Shown here in pieces: positions 53,380-63,443 of a stretch of DNA of 64,000 nucleotides. Under the pieces are notes generated by a model. That model saw nothing but the letters and a program-made list of their open reading frames with translations, was not told the origin of the DNA and did not search any database. Origin of the DNA: Exophiala sp. HKRS030 (lineage: Eukaryota > Ascomycota > Eurotiomycetes > Chaetothyriales > Herpotrichiellaceae); the NCBI GenBank assembly GCA_023897205.1, contig JAHWDD010000001.1, positions 7,688,001-7,752,000 of the forward strand, written 5' to 3'. Both the position numbers and the translations under genes were made by a program. Each line of letters starts with the position of its first letter. The stretch's first letter is position 1.

Positions 53380-54980
53380 ATGTCTGACCTCGAGAAGGAA
53401 ACCAAAGCTACGGCTGCATCTGCAGGCTCTGCGGGCTCCGAAACTCCTCCTACCTACGGTCAAGATGTTCACGATGAATCTTTACAACCCAAAGGCAAAC
53501 CCTGGATGTACAAGACCTTCAACCTGGGCTTATTTACCATCCCAGCCTACGCCAGTCCCAAATTTCAGGTCGTCTTTGTTGCCGTTGTGTGCTTCTTGTG
53601 TCCTGGCATGTTCAATGCGGTCAACGGCTTGGGCGCAGCTGGTCTCGTCAACGCACATGATATCAACAACGCAAGCACTGCCATTTACGCTACCTTCTCC
53701 GTCGTCGGCTTCTTCGCTGGAAGTATCGCAAATACAATCGGTCTCCGCCTGACTCTCGGCTTTGGTGGTTTTGGTTATTGCTTGTACCTCTCTTCAATCT
53801 TATCCTATAACCACAACGGTAATGCTGGCTTCTTGATCTTTGCCGGTGCCCTTTTGGGTGTATGCGCCGGTATGCTTTGGACTGCACAAGGTGCCGTTAT
53901 GCTGGCATATCCTCCCGAGAGATCCAAGGGTCGCTACATTGCCGCCTTCTGGATGATCTTTAACCTTGGCGCTGTCATCGGTGGCCTTGTCCCCCTTGCT
54001 CAGAACATTCACTCGCGCTCCAACAGCGTCAATGATGGAACTTACATTGCTTTCATCGTCCTCATGGCTGCTGGCTTTGTTCTCGCCGGCTTCCTTTGCA
54101 ACCCCCGTTTGGTCATCCGAGATGACGGCTCTAGAATCATCATGATGAAAAATCCCACCTGGAAGACTGAAATCCTTGGATTATGGCAAACTCTTGCCAC
54201 TGATTGGTACATTCTCTTCCTCTTCCCAATGTTCTTCGCCTCCAATTGGTTCTACACATATCACTTCCAAGGCTACAATCTGCCAAACTTCAACATCCGA
54301 ACTCGCGCCTTGAACAGCGTCTTGTACTACATCTCCCAAATTATTGGCGCTTGGATCTTCGGCTTTGCTCTCGACTCTCCTAGATTCGGTCGTGCAACGA
54401 AAGCGAGAATTGCCGTTGGCCTTCTTTTCGTCCTTACCTTCGTCATCTGGGGTGGCGGCTATGCTTTCCAACGAACATACAATCGCGCCGAAACCAGTGC
54501 CGAGGGTTATGTCAAGCTTGATTGGACCTCGGATGGCTATCTCGGACCTATGTTCTTGTTTATGTTCTATGGCTTCTATGATTCTGTCTGGCAGACAACT
54601 TCTTACTGGTATGTTCCCCCTCATCCACCATACTGGTTCCTTGACACTAACCTGTTTATAGGCTCATGGGCTCCCTCACCAACAATGCTCGCAAGCTTGC
54701 CAACTTTACCGGCTTCTACAAAGGCATTCAATCCGCCGGTGGTGCCCTTGCGCCTGTTCTGGACACAAATCTTGTTTCGTACATGAATCAATTCGCCGCC
54801 AATTGGGGTCTCTTGGCAGGCTCTCTCATCGTCGCCGCTCCTGTCATCTGGACCAAGGTCAAGGACACTACCGATGTTGAGGAAGATATTAAATTCTCCG
54901 ACGAGACCCTCGCTGAAGTTATCCCAGTCAGCCCCATTGTGGGAGCCGAGGGTCAAATGGCTGAGAAGATAGTCCACTAG
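53380..54980 (+). CDS. Unc93/DUF895-type major facilitator membrane protein
   Basis: Two exons (53380..54608, 54662..54980) give 515 residues. After a polar N-terminus (SETPPTYGQDVHDESL) come 11-12 membrane helices. Family blocks: YKTFNLGLFTIPAYASPKFQ, FLCPGMFNAVNGLGAAGLV, YATFSVVGFFAGSIANTIG, LLGVCAGMLWTAQGAVMLAY, PPERSKGRYIAAFWMIFNLG, GLVPLAQNI, FASNWFYTYHFQGYN and, across the intron, TSYWLMGSLTNNARKLANF and GFYKGIQSAGGALAPVLD. Fungal members of this Unc93-like MFS group are common; their substrates are unknown, and ion or lipid transport is only suggested. An acidic C-terminal tail follows the last helix. Frame clean. Confidence 0.93.
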
Positions 54981-55916
54981 AAGCCGTGCCAGACGGATGT
55001 GGTATCTTTGAATACCGAGGGTATTCTTGAGCAGTCGCTCAATCGATGTCTATGTTGAGATGATGATTATCTCTTGTGTGCATATAGCCTGGGTCAACTT
55101 GCACTGATTGCGAGCCGCGGCCATGCAGTTCCCATATGCATGGACAGGAGTTCATTAGCGATTTTCTTGTAGGCCCATATTGTGGTATTCACTAGTAATG
55201 CTTATATGACAGATCTCAGGAATGACGAAGAATGATTGTAGTCCAACGAGTGCAGGACCAGCATTGATCTCTTCTTCTCTTGTTCTCTGTCCGATAGAAG
55301 AAGCAGTCCAACAAGCGTACCCGTCAAGAAGGCCTCCGTGCCCCCAAACACTTGACCCCTAGCATATCACGTGGTAGCCGACCAGACCCACAAGTAACAT
55401 AAGGCTGCAGGTCAAAGGGGGAGGCTGACGAGGCTGCAGAACCACCACATGAATTCCACTCACCAACCGGATAAGCGACAATGTTTGATGCTGTTCCTTT
55501 TCCGCAAACATGTTTGAGCCTTCAGCCAGAAGTCCAAGAGCCATCAGACAAGCGAAAAATACATAGGCATAGGCATACACCACGGAATCATGCACACGGT
55601 GTTGCCAATATATCTTCTCCCTTGTGCAAAGATCATTATCTAGAGATCCTCATGGTGTATCTATCCATTGATTGTCTATGCTTACTGACTGATTGGCCAC
55701 CTAGGCAAACTCGCAAAGCACACTCCCTCGTTAGAAGCGGCATGTCGCTCTATCCCATTCCAAGTCTCGGGCTGGGGAAGTACCTAGGCTGCTTGCAAGC
55801 CCTGACCAGACTTACTGTTGGCGACGGCGTCAAGACTCAGAGCCTTGTCGTGGATCAGTGCTTTCCCTGCCATTTTTCTACATTCTATGTTCGACAGCGA
55901 CTGATGCAAATGCTGC
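54981..55916. other. Intergenic
   Basis: 936 bp between convergent genes. A plus-strand frame at 55481-56005 runs antisense into the next gene and has no family signal. Confidence 0.5.
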
Positions 55917-57182
55917 TCAGGAGGAGGAAACACGACTCTCATCGTCAGGAACCGTGCCATTGTCGGTATCGGTGTCAGCATCGGTGCTGTAGTCTTCTTG
56001 ACTAGCGGCGTCTCCGTTACAGCTCTCGTCGTCTGACTCGCTCTCTCTATCGACCTTGTCTGCATCTAAACCCGCAATCCGAGAAACATGCGTCGAAGAG
56101 CACCGACTACTGCCGGCAGCGATACGTGACAGGTCAGACTGTCTCTTGAACCCACGTGTCGTTGCAAGATCCTCGTACGTGGTGGAACCAGGATAATCCT
56201 CATCGGACTGGCATTGTGATATGTTGGTCTTCATTGACACCGCTGGCCGGATCTCATCGAGCAGCGAACACGGCAGGGCATTGAAATACCGTCCTTTCCT
56301 GCGATGGCTCACGCTTTTGCTTACTGGAAGCGGCTCAACCGTCATGGTGGGAGCAGGCATGTCAGGGTTCCTAGGCTCTTGTTTGATCCGAGTCTCCGTC
56401 GTGGAGGAGGTTGGAGTGTGGATTATATCGCGTAGACGTGACGCCCCGTTGGTTTTGATGGGTATGTATTTTTGCCATCTTCCCGGCTCTTTGAATTGTT
56501 TGTTGTCGTGGTGGAGGCCTAGGATATTACTGCTCGTGTCGGAAGTACACTTGATCTTCTTGGTCGCTTGCCGTTCAACCACTACTGTTTCCTCGGAATG
56601 TTCGCGTTTCATGCGCCGCATGTGGTCACCAGGATACCGCTCGGTGCTGTCCTCTAGACCCTCGCATGTGTGTCTCGTCCTCTTCCTCGCACTTGTCTCA
56701 AGACTCTCGTTTGGTTGTCCACCACCCTCTTCGGTCTTAACCTGCACTTCTCCTGTCAAACCTCCTCTTACATTCGCGTCAGGTCCACCTCCACACCTCG
56801 ACATCGTCGCGCGATTCATCCATCCGTCACTCGCGACAACATGTCCATATTGCGAATCACTTCTCTTCTTGAAGTGACCTTGTAATCTTACCTCCAACCT
56901 CTCACGTGCTGCTGCCGATCTCGCCGCCAGGGTCGACTCTTTGCTGAGTTCGGCGATTCTGCGATTGATGTCGCCCAAGATGGAGGGAACCATGTGGCAG
57001 TATCGTGATGACGTTTCGGGCGCGAGCGCGATCAACAGTTCGTGGACCAAGGCACCAGGTTTTGGTGGCTCGGAGAGGGGTTTCATGGCGATGTACGGTC
57101 TGGTCAGGCAGAGTGGTTGGTTAGAAGATAAACAGTGGATTTCTACGAAGAATGGCGCGAAGTGATAGTCGCGTGATGGCAT
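55917..57182 (-). CDS. Hypothetical, mostly disordered, probably nuclear protein
   Basis: 421-codon frame; the likelier start is the internal Met at 57086 (MKPLSEPPKPGALVHELLIA), giving 389 residues. The N-terminal part is helical (VPSILGDINRRIAELSKEST, AARSAAARERLEVRLQGHF). The rest is low-complexity with basic clusters that could be nuclear signals (ARKRTRHTCEG, RRMKREHSEE, ATKKIKCTS), KxE-type sites (VKTEE, IKQEP) resembling sumoylation motifs, and an acidic tail (DADTDTDNGTVPDDE). No family recognised. It stands at the head of a run of minus-strand genes for small helical proteins and may be related to them by its N-terminal helices, which is a guess. Confidence 0.5.
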   Translation of the reverse strand: MPSRDYHFAPFFVEIHCLSSNQPLCLTRPYIAMKPLSEPPKPGALVHELLIALAPETSSRYCHMVPSILGDINRRIAELSKESTLAARSAAARERLEVRLQGHFKKRSDSQYGHVVASDGWMNRATMSRCGGGPDANVRGGLTGEVQVKTEEGGGQPNESLETSARKRTRHTCEGLEDSTERYPGDHMRRMKREHSEETVVVERQATKKIKCTSDTSSNILGLHHDNKQFKEPGRWQKYIPIKTNGASRLRDIIHTPTSSTTETRIKQEPRNPDMPAPTMTVEPLPVSKSVSHRRKGRYFNALPCSLLDEIRPAVSMKTNISQCQSDEDYPGSTTYEDLATTRGFKRQSDLSRIAAGSSRCSSTHVSRIAGLDADKVDRESESDDESCNGDAASQEDYSTDADTDTDNGTVPDDESRVSSS

Positions 57183-57868
57183 GTAGAGTGACGAGCCGTA
57201 TATTCACTGGGGTTAGGACGTAGGAAATTTTGCTCTAGGCCAAAGTTAAGAAGGAATTTTTCGAAATCAATTGTGTTCTCAATTGAGGGACTCTGTCCCA
57301 GCACTCGCGCGGAAGCTCAGACTCGAGATTTGAGCCAGGGGCTCATCTGCTATGCTGCTCTGTCGTTATCTCCATTTTCCTGGAGGACATGTCGATGTAA
57401 GTCATCTTAATGATCCCCGAGTTCTGGCATGATCCTCGTCCCACGCATCAAAGGCTCCACATGTCCAAGAGTCGCGGTTGATTAAACAATGTAGTGGCCT
57501 ATGCCGATAGCTTCTCTCAGCCGACGTGCAGAACCCACGGAGAGTTGTAGTCCAACGGCACCGGTCGAGGTTGTGGACGTGAAACGTGTTCTCATTGGAA
57601 GCCATCCTCCCTCACCGCCATTCTCTTGCTTTGATCTTTGTATTTTGAGCCCTAAACACCACCCTTGCTTGCCCTCACCATGTGCTACGTACAGCCATGG
57701 TAGATGAAGTCGTTGCTCGAGTCAATCGAGGCAGAATCTGAGGCTGTCGTTGACATGTAGGCCACTAGTTGTGGGCTGGAGAGACACTAGCAAGAAGATC
57801 AGTCTGATGTGCAGCGACATGTAAGATTATATGTGCTCTGGTTGTTGTTTGCGAACCAAGAAAGGAAC
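57183..57868. other. Intergenic or unrecognised 3' exon
   Basis: 686 bp. If the GTAAGT overlapping the next gene's stop codon is used as a donor, a short final exon could lie near 57768-57720. Otherwise nothing is recognised. Confidence 0.4.
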
Positions 57869-58387
57869 TTACGGCTGGAGTGCTGGCGTTTGAGTGGATG
57901 TTTCCTGGACCTCTGAAGAGGACTGTCGATGTTTCTGGGGTACTTGTGTTGCAGTTTCGACATCCTGCCTCAATTTCTTCCGAATACGTTCTACTTCTCC
58001 GAGTTCAATGTCGAGCTGATCGCAAATGTTGCGTTTTCGCTCCAAGATCGCCTGCTCTTGTTGAATCCAAGACCAACCAGCCGCGACCCTTGGAAGCTTT
58101 TCGAATCGGAAAAGCTCGCTGATTGTTTTGGCTGAGTCCAAAGTAGCAATCAACAGCTCCTGATCGCGCTTTAATTCGACCTTCCTAGCTTCTGCTAGAA
58201 GTCGCGCACGCGTCTCGTTGATCGCCGTCGCTCCAAACTCGAGCTGCACATAATGAGCCTCCATGGACTTCTGAAGATCTTTGGCGATGCGTTGCACTGA
58301 TTTCATCTCCTTGGGAGGATCGGCCGTGGTGACTACTGCTAACAATTCACGCATAGCTAGATGGACATCCCACGGAAGACGACTCAT
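57869..58387 (-). CDS. Small coiled-coil protein A (tandem family)
   Basis: 172 residues from ATG 58387 (MSRLPWDVHLAMRELLAVVT). Almost entirely helical and charged (VQRIAKDLQKSMEAHYVQLE, NETRARLLAEARKVELKRDQ). It ends with the motif shared by its neighbours: LERKRNICDQLDIELGEVER then IRKKLRQDVE. A Gln/Ser/Thr tail follows. The stop codon lies inside a perfect donor (CC|GTAAGT), so the true C-terminus could continue through an intron. No known family recognised; a coiled-coil partner in a complex is a reasonable guess. Compare the genes at 59306, 61122 and 62880. Confidence 0.6.
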   Translation of the reverse strand: MSRLPWDVHLAMRELLAVVTTADPPKEMKSVQRIAKDLQKSMEAHYVQLEFGATAINETRARLLAEARKVELKRDQELLIATLDSAKTISELFRFEKLPRVAAGWSWIQQEQAILERKRNICDQLDIELGEVERIRKKLRQDVETATQVPQKHRQSSSEVQETSTQTPALQP

Positions 58388-59305
58388 CTCGAATCAAACT
58401 CTATCTTGTGGGCGCTGTCAGTCGTCAGGGCGGCAGATATGAATCTGTGGTTGGAAAGTTTCAGATTTGAGATTTTCGGAAATGTATCAGTGTCAGCAGA
58501 TGATGTGTAAATCGGTCGGCGGCTAGGTTTGGTCGATGCTGTTCAAATTCAAGAAGAGAGGCTGTGGTTTCAAGGTAGAGTGGCTGCCTGCCTAAGATCG
58601 ACAGTGAAGGTCGAAGGCCTAGTGTCCAATACGTGACTGGGGCAGAGACAACCACGATCCTCCAGTAGAGCATCCCCACGCGTGATGTAGATTCTCTCTT
58701 CCAATAACTACAAGTCTGGTACTTCCTCTATCGCTCATGGTGCATACCCCGTTTCTATGCACCTTTGAAAGGAAGCACATCGTGGATTCCTTCGAATATT
58801 CCAGTCCTATCCTACACTCGAAAGCTGAAGGTTGGTTAGTCCCCGCCTGGAGATTCAAGATTATAGCTCAGCAAAGGTTTATTTGGAGATTACCCTGTTA
58901 AGAAGTAAGAATTTCGTGCCATTATCTTGGTATGCAACTAAAGAATCCCTGTAGTTCAAAAGTGCTCAGTGACGCTGCTCTCAATGCACGATTTCAGAGC
59001 AGGCTCACCAAGTTGAATTCGACACCTATAAATTGAAGACCAGCTCCGAGACCCATTACCATCCTGCTCTCATTGCAATAAAACGCCTGATATGTTTCCT
59101 CCTCCGTGTGACATGGAATAGCTAAGAGATGATGAAATTAATGAGACATCTGGGGCAAAGTCCAAGTTGAAGATCAAAAACATCTTGACGCTGATATCCT
59201 GCCATTGGAGAATGAGACTTGATAACAATAGCGATAGGTGACTTGGGTAAGGAAATTTGCTGTTCCTTCCTGCCTCTCCAGAAGTGAGATCTCGATCGAT
59301 AGTCT
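58388..59305. other. Intergenic
   Basis: 918 bp; promoter of protein A and 3' side of protein B. Short frames only. Confidence 0.5.
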
Positions 59306-59905
59306 TCAATTGTCAAGTGACTTTCGGGCCACTTGAGTGGGTTTATAGGCCCTAAAAAGTCTTCGCTTCCCAGAGTGCCTGCTCCCGGCGTCGTTTCGCA
59401 TCAACGTTCTTCCACGGTATGATCCCGAATATGACTTTCCAGCATCGGAAGGATTTGGTTTCGAGGCCAATGCGGTCTCGCGTGCAGCATTTCGTGTCGA
59501 ATCCACTGTTGGTAGCTGCTCAAGTTCGGAGAGACTGTCTGTATGTTTGTTCTCCTTAGTTTTCAAGATTGTACATTCATCTTCGCGCTCATCATGTGCC
59601 ACCTTGAATCTCTTTCTTAATCTTTCAGTCTCATCCATTTCTTCCTCCAATTGCTCTCCCAGCCGCCTTTCCATTGCCGGAGCGAGGAATGCCACTGAAG
59701 AAGGTCTTTGAATTCCAGAAGCAATGGACGGATCGTCCCTCTCGTTCGAGTATGTTTCAAGGCGTCTAAGTGTAGCATCAACTCGAGCCTCGACCCTAGC
59801 TAAATCTTCATTAATCAATAGTGCTTGAAGTTTCTGTGTGACTCTGATCTTAGCAGCTTCAAACGGTGGCTTCTGCTTGTCAGTATATGTTGGGTGAGCT
59901 TGCAA
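59306..59905 (-). CDS. Small coiled-coil protein B (tandem family), 5' exon unresolved
   Basis: The frame has no in-frame ATG before an upstream stop, so a first exon further upstream (about 59950-60080) is likely missing from this model. Visible protein: helical KIRVTQKLQALLINEDLARV and EARVDATLRRLETYSNERDD, then MERRLGEQLEEEMDETERLR with KRFKVAHDERED, the counterpart of the RKR..LD..LG...RLRKKLK motif of the other members. A Ser-rich basic tail (GSYRGRTLMRNDAGSRHSGK) follows. No known family. Confidence 0.5.
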   Translation of the reverse strand: MQAHPTYTDKQKPPFEAAKIRVTQKLQALLINEDLARVEARVDATLRRLETYSNERDDPSIASGIQRPSSVAFLAPAMERRLGEQLEEEMDETERLRKRFKVAHDEREDECTILKTKENKHTDSLSELEQLPTVDSTRNAARETALASKPNPSDAGKSYSGSYRGRTLMRNDAGSRHSGKRRLFRAYKPTQVARKSLDN

Positions 59906-61121
59906 CTTTGCTTCAAGTTGCCGTGCGATTTCGGTTCCTCATTCGAGTGCGCGCTGGGATGGGTCGGGATTTCTGAGGATTGCCAGAGAATGAAGACCTC
60001 AGTATCCAGCATCACGCCTCTTGGCCGAAAGATTCCTAGTAGCAAGGAGGAATGTTGACATCCTGGCAGTGAAGAAGCCTTGAGGGATGTGCCTAGGCCG
60101 CTTCCAGAACTCGAGTGATGGCAACTTACCTTTAGTATTATGCCGGAGCTCTCTATATACTCCCAAATAACACGTCATGTATCGCGTTTTGACTTTGCCA
60201 GCACAAAGTATGTATGTACGCGTGTACAACTCCACGAGTCGCCATCTAAGCAGTCAAACTGTGCTTGGCGAAATGCCCACCTCTCATTGACTATCCTCCA
60301 ATTATTCTGCGGGCACGACTATACATGTTCGACCCATAGGGGCCATCGCCAAAGCCAATGCATATTACCGAGAAGCCATTTATGTGAGCCGAGTGTCAGG
60401 AGCAACAAATGCTGAGCCTGAGGTGAGGTCGAAGTAATGGGCCGAATTAGTCCGTATTTGTGCTAGTGATTGTTGAGGATGAATCAAGCTATTCCTGTAG
60501 AAGATTAGTCGTAGTCTGGCTGCAACCTTATTGCAACTCACTCTCCTTTTCACGTGTTCAACCTATTGTTTGATCAAATTCACTACCAAGCATTTCCCAG
60601 GCTTGCGCAACGCCAGATCTTCCGTGTCTTCAATAATAAAATAGTGGCTTTACTGGTTCACGCTCATGGGCTCACGCCAGTACACCTCATTATAAAATTC
60701 AATTGTGCCGTGTTGGCCTGCGGAATTCGATTGAGCTGCCTTAGTTTTAGATTAGCCCAGTCCTCAGTCCATTGCCGCTATTGCTACTGCCAAATCACTG
60801 CTTTGAAAGCACCATCCTGGAAGCATCGTCTCTGCCGTGGTCTTCGCGATAAGCTTGCTCACCTGAAATCCCCCATAATCTAGGCCCTGGGACCATATTG
60901 CTATTTTCGCAGCGGTCGGCCATGGAAAGGTTTCAATGATCCAAATATCTTCAATGTGACCAAAATTTGCAGATTCAATGGCCATCTTCAAGCTCCATCA
61001 AGCCCCTGGTATCCGTTGCTGACATGCTCATTCGTAGGTCGTATGAGGCGGAATGCGTGCATAGAGAAACAGGCTTTCGGCGTGCTGTTGTGCAGGACAT
61101 CAGTGGAGAGTCTCAATGCTC
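59906..61121. other. Intergenic
   Basis: 1.2 kb; it probably contains the first exon of protein B near its left end. Small plus-strand frames (60140-60415, 60554-60883) show no family signal. Confidence 0.45.
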
Positions 61122-61565
61122 TTAGAGTTTGATCTTCTTTCGCAAAAGATTAAGCTTCACCAGATCATTGTCCAGCTCTTCGTCCGTTTCACGTTTTCTC
61201 TTGTCATGATCTGTGCTTGACCACTTGTTGGCGGACTCCAACTTCATCACTTCAATACGGAGGTAATCGTCCAAACTAGTCTTCAAACTTTTCACCCGGA
61301 CAAACATCTTTTTAAGATACTTCAAGTGCGTCAGCTTTGTCGAAATCCTGTCCTCTATTTCCGCCTCATCAAGATTTCCCTTGAACATGGTTAAGAGGTT
61401 GGTCGCGATATGTCCTCGTAAGTTTTCACGTAATGTGACCTCTGTTCCTTCGTTCAAAGAGCGTGCGTCTTCTTCGTCAAAAGAGAGTGGGTGCGCAGAC
61501 AGCAGCAGAAGCTCGTGGAAGAGATCTACCTGAGCCCCCTCAAGCGTCAGAGATTGCGTTGACAT
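61122..61565 (-). CDS. Small coiled-coil protein C (tandem family)
   Basis: 147 residues from ATG 61565 (MSTQSLTLEGAQVDLFHELL). Helical throughout: VTLRENLRGHIATNLLTMF, LTHLKYLKKMFVRVKSLKTS. It ends exactly at the shared motif: DHDKRKRETDEELDNDLVKL then NLLRKKIKL and stop. No transmembrane segment, no signal peptide and no known family. It is the shortest and most compact member of the series. Confidence 0.58.
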   Translation of the reverse strand: MSTQSLTLEGAQVDLFHELLLLSAHPLSFDEEDARSLNEGTEVTLRENLRGHIATNLLTMFKGNLDEAEIEDRISTKLTHLKYLKKMFVRVKSLKTSLDDYLRIEVMKLESANKWSSTDHDKRKRETDEELDNDLVKLNLLRKKIKL

Positions 61566-62090
61566 TTTTGACTAATGAAGCAAAGCCTGTTTTCCCGTTA
61601 GCTTCCGACCGGGTGATCACTGTCCTCTGCAGTTGAGGAAAATCTTTATGGCAAGAGTCTCAATTCGTAACACACCGTCAGGGGTTGAGTGCTGATCTGA
61701 ATCAACTTGTTCGCGTAGGAATGGAAAGCCTCGGTAGGTAAAGGTCGAATGATATCCAATGCGAGGAGACGAAGATCGGTGAGGAACGGCTTTAAAGGTA
61801 GAAAGAAACAGAGATGGCACTTATTGACTTGCAAGGTCAGCCCAGCAGGAAGTGAACGTCCGCTACTAGTTAGCTACCAGAATCAAGTATTTCTTGCTCA
61901 TTTCTAAGGGATCTGGAAAGAGTGAAGTTGGAATGCCGCAATTGCTATTAAAAGCCATGGATGTTCGCAGCCTTAGTGACCTCTCAAAACAGGACAACGC
62001 TCGATCGTCGCAAGCCACAAATCCAGACTGAGACCTGGAGACTTGGAGCTGAACACCACAAAATCCCAACAGCATGTTCCCTTCACAAAC
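61566..62090. other. Intergenic
   Basis: 525 bp; promoter of protein C and 3' side of the next gene. Nothing else seen. Confidence 0.5.
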
Positions 62091-62495
62091 CTACTTGGCA
62101 TAACCAATCCTCAAATCATCACGACTCTTCTGATCTCTCAGAGTCTGTATGCGATCAATAGCCACCAACACTTCCATCAAACCCTCGATCTCGGCATACA
62201 TCTCAGCCTCAACGCGATAATCCCGTTCCAAAAGCATGGAAATGACATGGTTCTTTGGATATCTACCCCTCGATACCCCACCGATGATCTCGTGCAGAAT
62301 CTGTCCACGGGCCAATTGTTCGGCGAACGTCTGACCTGGCTCGATGATTTCGCGGCTCAATCGCCGATTCAGCACTTCGATCGTCTTTTCGATCAGGATG
62401 ACGTTTTCAATCACTGAGATGCTGGATTGTGCGCGTGACACGAGGCTGATTAGGAAGCTTATCAGGCACAGGGTTTTGGGCGTGATCCGGATCAT
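62091..62495 (-). CDS. Small secreted helical protein, unknown
   Basis: 134 residues from ATG 62495. A signal peptide is likely (MIRITPKTLCLISFLISLVS, cleavage near SRA-QS). The mature part is helical (VIENVILIEKTIEVLNRRLS, AEQLARGQILHEIIGGVSRG, MLLERDYRVEAEMYAEIEGL). No cysteine in the mature part, so it is not a classical Cys-rich effector. It interrupts the series of coiled-coil genes on the same strand but lacks their terminal motif. No family recognised. Confidence 0.5.
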   Translation of the reverse strand: MIRITPKTLCLISFLISLVSRAQSSISVIENVILIEKTIEVLNRRLSREIIEPGQTFAEQLARGQILHEIIGGVSRGRYPKNHVISMLLERDYRVEAEMYAEIEGLMEVLVAIDRIQTLRDQKSRDDLRIGYAK

Positions 62496-62879
62496 GGCGG
62501 TGGTTCTTGTGTTCTTGATGGTTGCAGTCGCTGGTGTTTAATTATGGACTGTTTCTTTCGAGGATGGGTCTTACTGTACTTGAAACAGCGGGATATTGTG
62601 TTCGGGGTTTACAACTAGGGTTTATACGAGGCTTTTGTACACATTTCTTGGTCAAACGTTTGGGCATCAGTCATGTTATGTCTGGTCATAGCACAAGGAG
62701 TCAGCGACAAATTGGCGGACCACTAGAGTCAGAAATGAAGATGAATCAGGATTGTATAGGAGTTCTTCATTCATTATGCCTCTATCCTTTGCACCTATGT
62801 CATGAAGGCCGCGGATCTGCTTGAGCAAAGATCAATCTATCTTGTACTTGTAGGAGCATCCATACTGCGTTACGCCGAA
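62496..62879. other. Intergenic
   Basis: 384 bp between same-strand genes; promoter of the secreted protein. Nothing else seen. Confidence 0.5.
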
Positions 62880-63443
62880 TCACTGGAGTTCCGGCGATAT
62901 GTGTGCTGATTGAATTTGCCTTGATTGTTTGCCCAATCCCGCGCTGTCAACTAGGTCGGATAGATCCGAGTCATACATGAAACTTAATGGCTGATCAGCC
63001 CGAACATCCTGCTTGAGCATCTTGTGAAGTCGATTCAATTCTTTCATTGGCCTTCCAACCTCAATCTCAAGCATATCGAGCTCATTATGACGCTTGCGAT
63101 TCCACGCCTGAGAGGTTTCATAGGATGTTTGTTGGGGTTTGTCGTCGGTCCCGTCTGTCTTGGCTTTGCCGTCCTCTGGCTTGAAGAGCTGGTGCAGCTG
63201 ATCACTCGCACGTGCAATGCCGGAGAGAGTTCTCTCCATTCTCTCCCTTTTCATCCGCGTGTCCACACATTCGCGGGCAAGTTCGAGTTCGCGTTGGTTG
63301 AATCTAAATCTTCGTCGAATATCTGCAAGAATCTCCTCCAGGACGGTCTGACCCTCTGGAGTTTTCAAGTTGGAGCTTTGACTGTGTATTACGATTTCGG
63401 CGATCGCATTCACCTGGTCTTGGGTCAGAGGCTTCGGTCTCAT
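62880..63443 (-). CDS. Small coiled-coil protein D (tandem family)
   Basis: 187 residues from ATG 63443 (MRPKPLTQDQVNAIAEIVIH). Helical, charged: LEEILADIRRRFRFNQRELE, LARECVDTRMKRERMERTL. After a polar linker comes the shared motif NRKRHNELDMLEIEVGRPMK then ELNRLHKMLKQDV, closely parallel to protein A (ERKRNICDQLDIELG...RIRKKLRQDV). A tail of about 35 residues follows. KRERMERTL...LHQLFKPED of D also parallels LKRDQELLIATL...ISELFRFEK of A, so these two are probably true paralogues. No known family. Confidence 0.6.
   Translation of the reverse strand: MRPKPLTQDQVNAIAEIVIHSQSSNLKTPEGQTVLEEILADIRRRFRFNQRELELARECVDTRMKRERMERTLSGIARASDQLHQLFKPEDGKAKTDGTDDKPQQTSYETSQAWNRKRHNELDMLEIEVGRPMKELNRLHKMLKQDVRADQPLSFMYDSDLSDLVDSAGLGKQSRQIQSAHISPELQ

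Noticed and set aside
54181..54624. 147-codon minus-strand frame inside the Unc93-like gene
   Set aside because: Antisense shadow of a clear membrane-protein coding exon.
56221..56877. 218-codon plus-strand frame opposite the hypothetical nuclear protein
   Set aside because: It is the antisense of the longer minus-strand frame; its hydrophobic look comes from reverse-complement acidic/basic codons.
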